5,601 nucleotides of DNA from the NCBI GenBank assembly GCA_947165195.1, contig CAMUZJ010000071.1, forward strand, positions 1 through 5,601, in the 5' to 3' direction. The DNA is from an uncultured Bacillota bacterium (GTDB lineage Bacteria > Bacillota_I > Bacilli_A > RF39 > UBA660). Made by a program: the position numbers and the translations under genes. This document shows, piece after piece, positions 1 to 5,539 of the stretch; position 1 is the first letter of the stretch, and every line of letters begins with the position of its first letter. A model generated the notes under the pieces. It was not told where the DNA came from. It worked only from the letters and a program-made list of their open reading frames with translations, and made no database searches.

Positions 1-45
1 TCTCCAAAACCACTGTTGGGAGTTCGATTCTCTCATCCCCTGCCA
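1..45 (+). tRNA. tRNA-Trp (anticodon CCA), 3' part only
   Basis: The left edge cuts the gene, leaving position 31 to the CCA end. The anticodon loop is CTCCAAA (2-8), with anticodon CCA at 4-6 and stem 3' strand ACCAC (9-13). A four-base variable region follows. The T arm is GGGAG, loop TTCGATT, then CTCTC, closing with one G-T pair. The acceptor 3' strand is ATCCCCT, then discriminator G and an encoded CCA (43-45). G73 and anticodon CCA both fit bacterial tRNA-Trp, and the sequence resembles the Bacillus tRNA-Trp as I remember it. The matching 5' strand (predicted AGGGGAT) lies outside the window. Anticodon CCA reads UGG only, which agrees with TGG tryptophan codons in the neighbouring genes. 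It may be the last member of a tRNA cluster, but that cannot be seen. Confidence 0.93.
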
Positions 46-56
46 TTTATAAATTC

Positions 57-85
57 AAGTAGCAAGTTGCTACTTTTTTCTTTTT
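57..85 (+). terminator. Rho-independent terminator after tRNA-Trp
   Basis: Stem AAGTAGC (57-63), loop AAGTT, stem GCTACTT (69-75), then T tracts at 76-79 and 81-85 broken by one C. It begins 11 bases after the tRNA CCA end, so it should end the tRNA transcript. On the minus strand the hairpin has no U tract after it, so it is unlikely to serve the convergent M23 gene efficiently. Confidence 0.85.
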
Positions 86-106
86 ATAAAAAAGCATTTA
101 CTCTAA

Positions 107-1036
107 TTATAAAACTTCTTTTAAAAATGCGCTAAATACCCAGATTTCCCTATTATTAAGAACTAATTTTGCTGAATTAGTATCTATGTCTATTTCTTTT
201 ACTGTATATACATTTTTATTAATAACATAACTTTGTCCACCATAGACAATATCATCCTGACCTACTTCTGAACCATATTTATCTACTTCTGTAAAATCAT
301 CAAGTGGAATCCAATGATAAGAACTTGCTAATTCATTATAGTAGTCCATGTAGGATACACCGGTTAGTTTAGTATTTCCAAATAAATTGGTCCCTCTTTT
401 AATAATATCTACTTGAAAAATTCCATCAAACATAACACGACTTCCTGGATGAATAATTTGATCCAAAGCAATACTACCAGGCATTTCTATTATCGGTACT
501 TGACCTGTTGTACGAAAGTTGCCACCCATTCCATATAAAATATTGGTATAATCCACAAAATAACAATCATCTAAGTCATACTCATTATTAAAGCGATAAA
601 TACCATACTCATTCTTTATCCATGAAGTATCGTTGCTTTGAGATACCTGAATATGACAGTGTACTCCGGTTGCATTGCCTTTCATCCCCATACTTCCTAA
701 TTGTTCTCCTTGATTGACTATCTGTCCTATTACTACATTTACATTATCATCATGGGCAGTCATATAAGTAGCATAATCTATACGTCCATTAGCAAATCTT
801 ACTTTATTTAAAGATTGCCACATTACTTGTCCTGATTCCGGATATATCTTTAAGCACTTAGAAGTACAAGGAGCATAATAAGGATAACGAATTCCTGCTA
901 CTTTTCCTCTTATATCATTTGCATAAACTCCTCGATGAGAAAATATCCCTCTACTCCCCTGTGTTATATACATATCTGTAAATGGACATAAGAAATCTTC
1001 TATATTTGCTCTAACACTTTTTTGACCTTTATACAT
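107..1036 (-). CDS. M23-family peptidoglycan endopeptidase, phage-lysin-like
   Basis: 309 aa; predicted zinc metallopeptidase that cuts peptide cross-links in peptidoglycan. Residues about 25-135 carry the M23 signature. H34 in SHRGVYAND and D41 are likely zinc ligands, H95 (TAHDDN) is a likely catalytic histidine, and GVHCHIQV (124-131) supplies the H-x-H pair H126/H128. The H-to-D spacing of seven, with an A-x-D ending, differs from the usual HxGxD and recalls phage endolysins. Residues about 190-309 look like a beta-rich, SH3-like wall-binding region; this is inferred. There is no signal peptide or membrane segment, so export would need a holin, lysis or a non-classical route. The start is set by TGAGGTGA (1043-1050) six bases before the ATG. 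No confident promoter lies in the gap upstream, although the preceding minus-strand gene ends in a terminator. No other phage gene is visible. A host autolysin that lost its signal peptide is the alternative. Confidence 0.8.
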   Translation of the reverse strand: MYKGQKSVRANIEDFLCPFTDMYITQGSRGIFSHRGVYANDIRGKVAGIRYPYYAPCTSKCLKIYPESGQVMWQSLNKVRFANGRIDYATYMTAHDDNVNVVIGQIVNQGEQLGSMGMKGNATGVHCHIQVSQSNDTSWIKNEYGIYRFNNEYDLDDCYFVDYTNILYGMGGNFRTTGQVPIIEMPGSIALDQIIHPGSRVMFDGIFQVDIIKRGTNLFGNTKLTGVSYMDYYNELASSYHWIPLDDFTEVDKYGSEVGQDDIVYGGQSYVINKNVYTVKEIDIDTNSAKLVLNNREIWVFSAFLKEVL

Positions 1037-1108
1037 AAAACTTCACCTCAGCTTATAATATGCTAATATTAAATTTACGTATATAATAAATAACCTATAT
1101 CAATTTAT

Positions 1109-1140
1109 AAAAAAACTTGCTTCTATTTTATAGAAACAAG
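1109..1140 (-). terminator. Rho-independent terminator of the RsgI-like gene
   Basis: Read on the minus strand, an 11-bp stem with one G-U pair (1140-1130 with 1126-1116) closes a three-base loop. Seven Ts follow (1115-1109). It starts 7 bases past the stop codon of the 371-aa gene, and separates that gene's transcript from the M23 gene downstream. Confidence 0.88.
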
Positions 1141-1147
1141 TAATAAT

Positions 1148-2263
1148 TTATTCACAACTTAAATTATATAAATCACAAACTTCAACTGTAAGTGGTTCTG
1201 GTCCATTACCAAAGGAAGCACAATTTTCTCCACCAGCAGCTTCAATTTTAGAAACCAAATCCACTCCAAAATAAGTTGAACTATTATAGGGAGGACTTAA
1301 TTTTGAAATTTTAATAAAATCAATAGTGCAGCTATCAGCAATATTTACAAAATAGCCTTTAGCACTTCTTAATTCATTAATAAGTTCATCAGAAAAACAA
1401 TCTACACAACAATAGGCTCCTCCAGATTGATAATAAGAAACACCATCACTTAAATAGATAACTGTACTATCTCTATTTTGTTTAGTATCTGTTGAAGATT
1501 TTTCATTAGACGTAGTTTTTTCATTATTTGTATCAGTAGAGGAATTATTTTTATTAGAAGAATTATTTTCTAAACTTTTACCTTCTACTCTTTCCTTTGC
1601 CTTATTCTCTTTTTCAACATTTTCTTTCTTACTACTTTCTTCTTTTGCTAATTCTTCCTCTTTATCTTTGTCTTCTTCCTTTTCTTTATCTTTGGTTACC
1701 TTTTCTTCTTCTATGTCACTTTTGATAGTATCATCAATTTGCTTACTATTTAATAAATTTATTTTATATGACCATTTTGTAGTATCTTGTTTCGTGTTTA
1801 GATAGTTATCTAATTTATTCCAATCACTATAAATTTCAACAGTATCAAATTCTATACCTTTTTTCAAAACTTCATCGCATATTAATTCTAACACATAGGA
1901 TAAATCTTTTTCATTTTGTAATAAATCAATATCTTTAAATAGTTCTATAGCATCTGTATTTACTAATTTATAGTTATTCACTATAGGATTTTCACATTTA
2001 TTATCTATACAAGATCTGGAATATTCTAATTTAATAGAAGGATTAATCTTAATATATGCTACATAGTTTTCTGTAACGTTTTTTATTTCTTCTTTTTTCT
2101 CTTCTTTTTCTACATCTTTCTTAAATACTCCCATTATAGCCATTATTATCATAATAATTACTATAATAAAAATGAATAATACTGCTATTCCCTTTTTATT
2201 TAACTTTCTTATTTTCTTAATATTTAAATTTTCATTTTCTAATTCTTGTTGTTTTGTTTCCAT
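1148..2263 (-). CDS. Membrane-anchored extracytoplasmic protein, RsgI-like domain and Cys-rich C-terminus
   Basis: 371 aa. A short lysine-rich cytoplasmic start (1-25) precedes one very hydrophobic membrane segment (about 25-47), placing the rest outside the cell. Residues about 67-155 resemble the middle domain of RsgI-type anti-sigma proteins: AYIKINPSIKLE at 69-80, then NTDAIELFKDIDLL, and ending near EIYSDW (143-148). The usual cytoplasmic anti-sigma domain is missing, since only about 25 residues precede the membrane segment, and no sigma-factor gene is nearby. Residues about 183-265 are a low-complexity linker, first K/E then S/N/T. The C-terminal part (about 266-371) matches no family I know and holds seven cysteines (C285, C286, C289, C312, C348, C363, C370). 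Three more lie in the RsgI-like domain (C85, C90, C129). It is monocistronic, with its own promoter and terminator. Surface sensing or structural roles are possible; function is unknown. Confidence 0.72.
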   Translation of the reverse strand: METKQQELENENLNIKKIRKLNKKGIAVLFIFIIVIIMIIMAIMGVFKKDVEKEEKKEEIKNVTENYVAYIKINPSIKLEYSRSCIDNKCENPIVNNYKLVNTDAIELFKDIDLLQNEKDLSYVLELICDEVLKKGIEFDTVEIYSDWNKLDNYLNTKQDTTKWSYKINLLNSKQIDDTIKSDIEEEKVTKDKEKEEDKDKEEELAKEESSKKENVEKENKAKERVEGKSLENNSSNKNNSSTDTNNEKTTSNEKSSTDTKQNRDSTVIYLSDGVSYYQSGGAYCCVDCFSDELINELRSAKGYFVNIADSCTIDFIKISKLSPPYNSSTYFGVDLVSKIEAAGGENCASFGNGPEPLTVEVCDLYNLSCE

Positions 2264-2277
2264 TTTTACTGCAATTA

Positions 2278-2284
2278 CTCCTTT
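2278..2284 (-). promoter_or_regulatory. Ribosome binding site with long spacing for the RsgI-like gene
   Basis: AAAGGAG on the minus strand is a good Shine-Dalgarno core, but 14 bases separate it from the ATG at 2263, longer than the usual 5-9. The only in-frame near-start codon closer to it is ATT, too close to the core. The next in-frame ATGs lie inside the membrane segment. The ATG at 2263 therefore remains the best start, probably with reduced initiation. Confidence 0.6.
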
Positions 2285-2302
2285 AAAATTTTTTTATTTC
2301 AT

Positions 2303-2332
2303 ATTATAACAGAAAACATTCCATTTTATGAA
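2303..2332 (-). promoter_or_regulatory. Sigma-A promoter of the RsgI-like gene, extended -10
   Basis: On the minus strand, -35 TTCATA (2332-2327), an 18-base spacer and -10 TATAAT (2308-2303), with TG at 2311-2310 giving TGnTATAAT. Two A-tracts (minus strand of 2335-2349) lie just upstream of the -35 and could act as an UP element. The predicted start near 2296 leaves a leader of about 33 bases that contains the ribosome binding site. Confidence 0.75.
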
Positions 2333-2357
2333 CCTTTTTTTATTTTTTTAATTACAG

Positions 2358-2368
2358 TATGCTATAAT
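2358..2368 (+). promoter_or_regulatory. Extended -10 promoter of mutY
   Basis: TATGCTATAAT is a perfect extended -10 (TATG at 2358-2361, TATAAT at 2363-2368). The -35 position is only a T-rich tract (about 2335-2349), so the TG element probably compensates. Seven bases past the -10 is position 2375, the A of the mutY start codon. The transcript may therefore have no leader. Confidence 0.75.
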
Positions 2369-2374
2369 ACTTTT

Positions 2375-3394
2375 ATGAAAAATGTTGTGGAACCATTATT
2401 AGAATGGTATTTAAAAAATAAAAGAGAACTTCCGTGGAGGAAGGATAATAATCCATATCATGTATGGATTTCAGAGATTATGCTTCAGCAAACTAGGATA
2501 GAAGCAGTTAAAAAGTACTATTTAAGATTTATGGAACGTATTCCTAATATTTTAGAACTTAGTAGAATTGATGAAGATGAATTATTAAAATTATGGGAGG
2601 GACTAGGATATTATAGCCGTGCTAGAAATTTAAAAAAAGCTGCTATAAAAATTGTTGAAGATTATAATGGAATATTTCCAGAAAATTTTGATGAGATTAT
2701 AAAACTTCCAGGAATTGGTGAATATACTGCTGGGGCTATTAGCTCTATTTCTTTTTGTAAAAAAGAAGTAGCTATAGATGGCAATGTTATGAGAGTCTAT
2801 GCTAGAGTTTGCAATAAAGATATAGATGTAAGTGATATTAAGATAAAAAAACAGGTAGCAAGTGAAATCAAAAAAATATTACCAGATAGACCAGGAGATT
2901 TTAATCAAGCTATTATGGAGCTAGGAGAAGTTATATGTATACCAAATTCTACTCCTAAGTGTGAAATATGTCCCTTAAATAAGATTTGCTTAGCTTATAA
3001 AGAAAAGACACAAGAATTAATTCCTAGAAAAATAGTAAAAAAAGAGAAAAAAGAAGAGTATCTTACTGTATATTTATTAATATATAATGATAAAGTAGCT
3101 TTAAAAAAACGAGAAAATGGCTTATTAAAAAATATGTGGGAATTTCCAAATATAGAAAAACAATTAAATATAAATCAATTAAAAGATATTTTTCAAAACT
3201 CCCAATCCATTGAGGAAGCTATTTTAAATACTCATATATTTACTCATAAAAAATGGATAATGAAAAGTTATCTTATAATATTAAAACAACCTCTTTTAGA
3301 TTATGATTGGGTAACTTTACAAGATATAGAAGACAAATATGCGATTCCTACGGCTTTTAGACCATTTTTAGAATATTTAAAGAAAAGACATTAA
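2375..3394 (+). CDS. mutY: A/G-specific adenine glycosylase MutY
   Basis: 339 aa, normal family length. MutY removes adenine mispaired with 8-oxoguanine, the first step of base-excision repair that prevents G:C to T:A change. The order is complete: ELPWR (18-22), catalytic E34 in SEIMLQQTR (33-41), helix-hairpin-helix LPGIGEYTAG (111-120), catalytic Asp D135 in AIDGNVMR, and a 4Fe-4S ligand set C188, C196, C199, C205. First-pair spacing is seven, not the six of E. coli, a variant I recall from Clostridia. The Nudix-like C-terminal domain that recognises 8-oxoguanine spans about 228-335, with FTHKKW (289-294) at the position of its FSH loop. The frame stays open back to 2246, but that stretch crosses both promoters and overlaps the divergent gene, while family alignment begins at MKNVVEPLLEWY. 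No Shine-Dalgarno precedes this ATG. No convincing terminator follows. Confidence 0.96.
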   Translation: MKNVVEPLLEWYLKNKRELPWRKDNNPYHVWISEIMLQQTRIEAVKKYYLRFMERIPNILELSRIDEDELLKLWEGLGYYSRARNLKKAAIKIVEDYNGIFPENFDEIIKLPGIGEYTAGAISSISFCKKEVAIDGNVMRVYARVCNKDIDVSDIKIKKQVASEIKKILPDRPGDFNQAIMELGEVICIPNSTPKCEICPLNKICLAYKEKTQELIPRKIVKKEKKEEYLTVYLLIYNDKVALKKRENGLLKNMWEFPNIEKQLNINQLKDIFQNSQSIEEAILNTHIFTHKKWIMKSYLIILKQPLLDYDWVTLQDIEDKYAIPTAFRPFLEYLKKRH

Positions 3395-3417
3395 CTATAT
3401 CCCATTTATATACAAAG

Positions 3418-3426
3418 TGATATAAT
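3418..3426 (+). promoter_or_regulatory. Extended -10 promoter of the radical SAM operon
   Basis: TGATATAAT gives TG at 3418-3419 and a consensus -10 at 3421-3426. No good -35 lies at 16-18 bases. The predicted start near 3433 leaves a leader of about 66 bases ending in GAGGAG (3488-3493), five bases before the ATG. TTGGAC at 3442-3447 was considered as an alternative -35, but it lacks a correctly spaced -10. Confidence 0.6.
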
Positions 3427-3498
3427 ATATAGAAATTTTATTTGGACATATATTTTTAGTATGTAAGAATAATACAGAATATGTTATGAGGAGTCATT

Positions 3499-4389
3499 AT
3501 GAAAGATATTTTAGAATCCTGTACTTTATGCCCAAGGGAATGTAAGGTAAATCGATATCAAAAAGTTGGTGCTTGTTGTGCCAATGATAAAGTTAAGGTG
3601 GCACATTATAGTCTCCATCAATGGGAAGAACCTGTTATTTCTGGGGATAAAGGAAGTGGTACAGTCTTTTTTTCTAATTGCAATTTAAAATGCATTTTTT
3701 GTCAAAATGAGAAAATTTCTAAATTAGGTTATGGTAAAGAGATAAGTAATCAGAAATTAGGAGAAATTTTTCTAAAATTACAAGCTATGGGAGCACATAA
3801 TATTAACTTAGTAACCCCTACTCATTATGTTCCACAAATAATAGATGCATTAAATCCTATCAGAAAACAGTTAACTATTCCTATTGTTTACAATACTAGT
3901 AGCTATGAAAAGAAGGAAACAATTGAATTTCTAAAGAATTATATTGATATTTATTTAGCTGATTTAAAATATTTTGACAATTCTCTTGCTTTGATGTATT
4001 CTAACTGTGAAAATTATTTTGAGGTGGCTTCTTCTGCAATTGAAGCAATGTTTAAACAGGTAGGAAGTCCCATTATAAAAGATGGAATTATGAAAAAAGG
4101 AGTCATTGTAAGAGTATTAGTTCTTCCGGGACATATGGATGATGCGAAAAATATAATAAAGTATTTATATGATACTTATAAAGATCAAATATATATAAGT
4201 ATTATGAATCAATATACTCCTTTAAAGATATTTAAAAAATATCCTAATTTAAATCATAAAATTACGGAAGATGATTATAATAATTTAATTAATTATGCTT
4301 GTGATTTAGGAATTACGAATGCTTTTATTCAAGAAGGAGACACAGCATTAGAAAGTTTTATTCCTAAATTTCAGTGTGATAATATTTAA
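3499..4389 (+). CDS. PflX-type radical SAM protein (PflA-like activase homologue)
   Basis: 296 aa cytosolic radical SAM enzyme of the group often named PflX (COG1313), related to pyruvate formate-lyase activating enzymes. The SAM-binding 4Fe-4S cluster is held by C61, C65 and C68 in CNLKCIFCQ. A second cysteine set (C8, C11, C15, C26) sits in the N-terminal CTLCPRECKVNR region typical of the group; I infer extra metal binding there. Other group landmarks are EEPVISG (43-49), GTVFF (54-58), YLADLKYFD (152-160), ISIMNQYTP (233-241) and AFIQEG near the end. Small departures are SNCNL where I remember SGCNL, and RVLVLPG (205-211) where I remember RHLVLPG. The true substrate of this group is unsettled, and no glycyl-radical enzyme is in the window. 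The next gene starts 21 bases downstream, probably co-transcribed. Confidence 0.88.
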   Translation: MKDILESCTLCPRECKVNRYQKVGACCANDKVKVAHYSLHQWEEPVISGDKGSGTVFFSNCNLKCIFCQNEKISKLGYGKEISNQKLGEIFLKLQAMGAHNINLVTPTHYVPQIIDALNPIRKQLTIPIVYNTSSYEKKETIEFLKNYIDIYLADLKYFDNSLALMYSNCENYFEVASSAIEAMFKQVGSPIIKDGIMKKGVIVRVLVLPGHMDDAKNIIKYLYDTYKDQIYISIMNQYTPLKIFKKYPNLNHKITEDDYNNLINYACDLGITNAFIQEGDTALESFIPKFQCDNI

Positions 4390-4398
4390 TAAAAATAT

Positions 4399-4403
4399 GG
4401 GGG
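4399..4403 (+). promoter_or_regulatory. Unusual GGGGG ribosome binding site
   Basis: GGGGG lies seven bases before the ATG at 4411, in an otherwise A/T-only stretch. It matches GGAGG with A replaced by G, so it can pair with the anti-Shine-Dalgarno through one G-U wobble. It fixes the start of the 138-aa gene. Confidence 0.65.
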
Positions 4404-4410
4404 TAAAAAA

Positions 4411-4827
4411 ATGGAGATTATTGTTTCTAATAATGATATTTCTTATATGGTAAAAGACTATTATAAAAAATATTATGACATTAAATCTTGTAAAGTAAAA
4501 ATTACAGCAGAAAATATTAAAGATAAGTTAAAAGAAATTGACTTATTTCATAGAGAAGATATGTATTACAATGTTTTATTTAAAGCTAATATTACAGGAT
4601 GGATTTTAGATTCTATGGGAAATTCTTATCAATATCAGGAGACATTAAATGAAAAAGGTGTAAAAGATATTGTGAAATCTTATCTTAGTAAAGAATATGA
4701 AGTAAAAGATTTAAAATTTGGATATAAATTAGTAAATAATCCAGATGGTCCTACTTTGTTAATTCGTTTTTCTCATGCTAAAGCAGATATTGTATTAAAG
4801 CCTAAAACAACTTATAAGATTAAGTAA
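4411..4827 (+). CDS. Hypothetical protein, 138 aa, in operon with the radical SAM gene
   Basis: I do not recognise the family. The protein has no signal peptide and no membrane segment, and only one cysteine (C27), so it is probably cytosolic and not an Fe-S protein. It is rich in K, Y, I and D. It appears mixed alpha/beta: a helix-like start (about 8-22), strand-like stretches around 25-32, 54-68 and 112-129, and a helix around 80-95. A glycyl-radical loop (RVxG) is absent, so it is not a small activase substrate of that kind. It begins 21 bases after the radical SAM stop with no promoter between, which points to co-transcription. Base composition matches its neighbours. The open frame, the properly spaced ribosome binding site and the tight operon position make a real gene likely. 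Confidence 0.75.
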   Translation: MEIIVSNNDISYMVKDYYKKYYDIKSCKVKITAENIKDKLKEIDLFHREDMYYNVLFKANITGWILDSMGNSYQYQETLNEKGVKDIVKSYLSKEYEVKDLKFGYKLVNNPDGPTLLIRFSHAKADIVLKPKTTYKIK

Positions 4828-4888
4828 ATGTGAAAATAAACTGAAATTTAAATTTATTTTTCCTACTTTGTTTGCTATTTTTAATATT

Positions 4889-4899
4889 TATGTTATTAT
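4889..4899 (+). promoter_or_regulatory. Possible extended -10 promoter of the thioredoxin-like gene
   Basis: TATGTTATTAT contains TATG (4889-4892) and TATTAT (4894-4899), one mismatch from consensus. The -35 position holds TTTGCT (4871-4876), which is weak. The predicted start near 4906 would put the ribosome binding site at the very 5' end of the message. Read-through from the upstream operon is the alternative, since no strong terminator lies between. Confidence 0.4.
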
Positions 4900-4906
4900 T
4901 ATGCTT

Positions 4907-4913
4907 AGGAGGT
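4907..4913 (+). promoter_or_regulatory. Strong ribosome binding site setting the thioredoxin-like start
   Basis: AGGAGGT, six bases before the ATG at 4920, is the best Shine-Dalgarno in the window. It rules out the upstream in-frame TTG at 4872, which has no such site and would place 16 extra residues before a normal signal peptide. Confidence 0.9.
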
Positions 4914-4919
4914 AAGAAA

Positions 4920-5507
4920 ATGAAAAAGCTAAAAAATTTATTTTTTGTACTAATTGCTTCTTTATTATTCATACCATTAGGTGTTTTTGCTGAAGGTGAA
5001 GATGAAGAAAGTGTTACTACTACTGGTGAAGAGTTAAGTAAAGAAGTTATTGTGTATTTTTTTAGAGGACAAGGATGTTCTCATTGTGCAGAAGCTGAAG
5101 AGTGGTTCAAAAGTATTGAAGATGAGTTAGGAGACAAGTTTGAAATTCATGACTATGAAGTTTGGAATGATCCTGATAACTCTGAATTAATGGAAAAAGT
5201 AGCAAAAGCTAGAGGGGAAGAAGATACTGCTACTGGTGTTCCATATATTATTATTGGAGATCAATCATGGATTGGATTTACAAGTGATTACAAAAACGAA
5301 ATTAAAAGTAAAATTAATAAAATGTATGAGCAAGATGTTAATAAAAGATATGATATCATGTTATTACTAGATGATTTGTTAGATGGTAAGGGTACTGACT
5401 CTGAGAAAAAAGGTAGTAATGATATTGTTGCTTTACTTTTAACTTTAGTAATATGTGGTGGTATTGGATACGGAATTTATACTGCTAGAAAAAAAGTTAA
5501 CGAATAA
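4920..5507 (+). CDS. Exported, membrane-anchored thioredoxin-like protein (CSHC)
   Basis: 195 aa. A signal peptide (MKKLKN, hydrophobic 8-23, likely cut after VFA at 24) leads to an acidic S/T-rich stretch. A thioredoxin fold follows at about 42-140: strand EVIVYFFRG, active site C53-S-H-C56, and the cis-proline loop TGVPYI with P108. A short acidic segment precedes a C-terminal membrane helix (about 168-187) with a basic tail (ARKK), so the domain should face outward, tethered to the membrane. C53 and C56 are the only cysteines outside that helix. A CxHC site is shared with DsbA-like oxidases (CPHC) and some thioredoxins. Direction (oxidation, reduction or isomerisation) cannot be told from sequence. 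No DsbB, VKOR or CcdA partner is in view. The gene is plausibly monocistronic, ending at a hairpin terminator. Confidence 0.85.
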   Translation: MKKLKNLFFVLIASLLFIPLGVFAEGEDEESVTTTGEELSKEVIVYFFRGQGCSHCAEAEEWFKSIEDELGDKFEIHDYEVWNDPDNSELMEKVAKARGEEDTATGVPYIIIGDQSWIGFTSDYKNEIKSKINKMYEQDVNKRYDIMLLLDDLLDGKGTDSEKKGSNDIVALLLTLVICGGIGYGIYTARKKVNE

Positions 5508-5539
5508 AAAAAGCTTACGATTTGGTAAGCTTTTAATTT
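5506..5539. terminator. Bidirectional terminator between convergent genes
   Basis: A 10-bp stem, AAAAGCTTAC (5509-5518) with GTAAGCTTTT (5525-5534), encloses loop GATTTG. On the plus strand the tail is TTTT then AATTT, ending the thioredoxin-like gene two bases after its stop. On the minus strand the G/C-containing stem is followed by seven Ts (5512-5506), so the hairpin works at least as well for the convergent LysM gene. Confidence 0.87.

Noticed and set aside
1..45. attB/attL site in the tRNA-Trp 3' end
   Set aside because: No second copy of the tRNA 3' sequence and no integrase are visible in the window.
1051..1108. Promoter for the M23 gene (TTGATA at 1103-1098, TATTAT at 1088-1083 or 1060-1055)
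   Set aside because: No pair has acceptable spacing, and the nearer -10 would start transcription inside the ribosome binding site. AT-rich background alone gives such matches.
1465..1720. Repeat array in the K/E and S/N/T-coding tract
   Set aside because: The bases show no regular unit. The low complexity comes from a charged, disordered protein linker.
2246..2374. N-terminal extension of mutY by 43 residues
   Set aside because: It overlaps the divergent gene and both promoters, has no ribosome binding site, and lies outside the conserved MutY start.
3395..3432. CTATAT/ATATAG inverted repeat after mutY as a terminator
   Set aside because: Six A/T-rich pairs around a 26-base loop with no U tract do not make a terminator.
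4832..4862. Terminator after the 138-aa gene
   Set aside because: The inverted repeat AAAATAAA/TTTATTTT is purely A/T and lacks a clean U tail, so it is too weak to call.
4872..4919. Earlier TTG start for the thioredoxin-like gene
   Set aside because: It lacks a Shine-Dalgarno, while AGGAGGT is ideally placed for the ATG at 4920, where a normal signal peptide begins.
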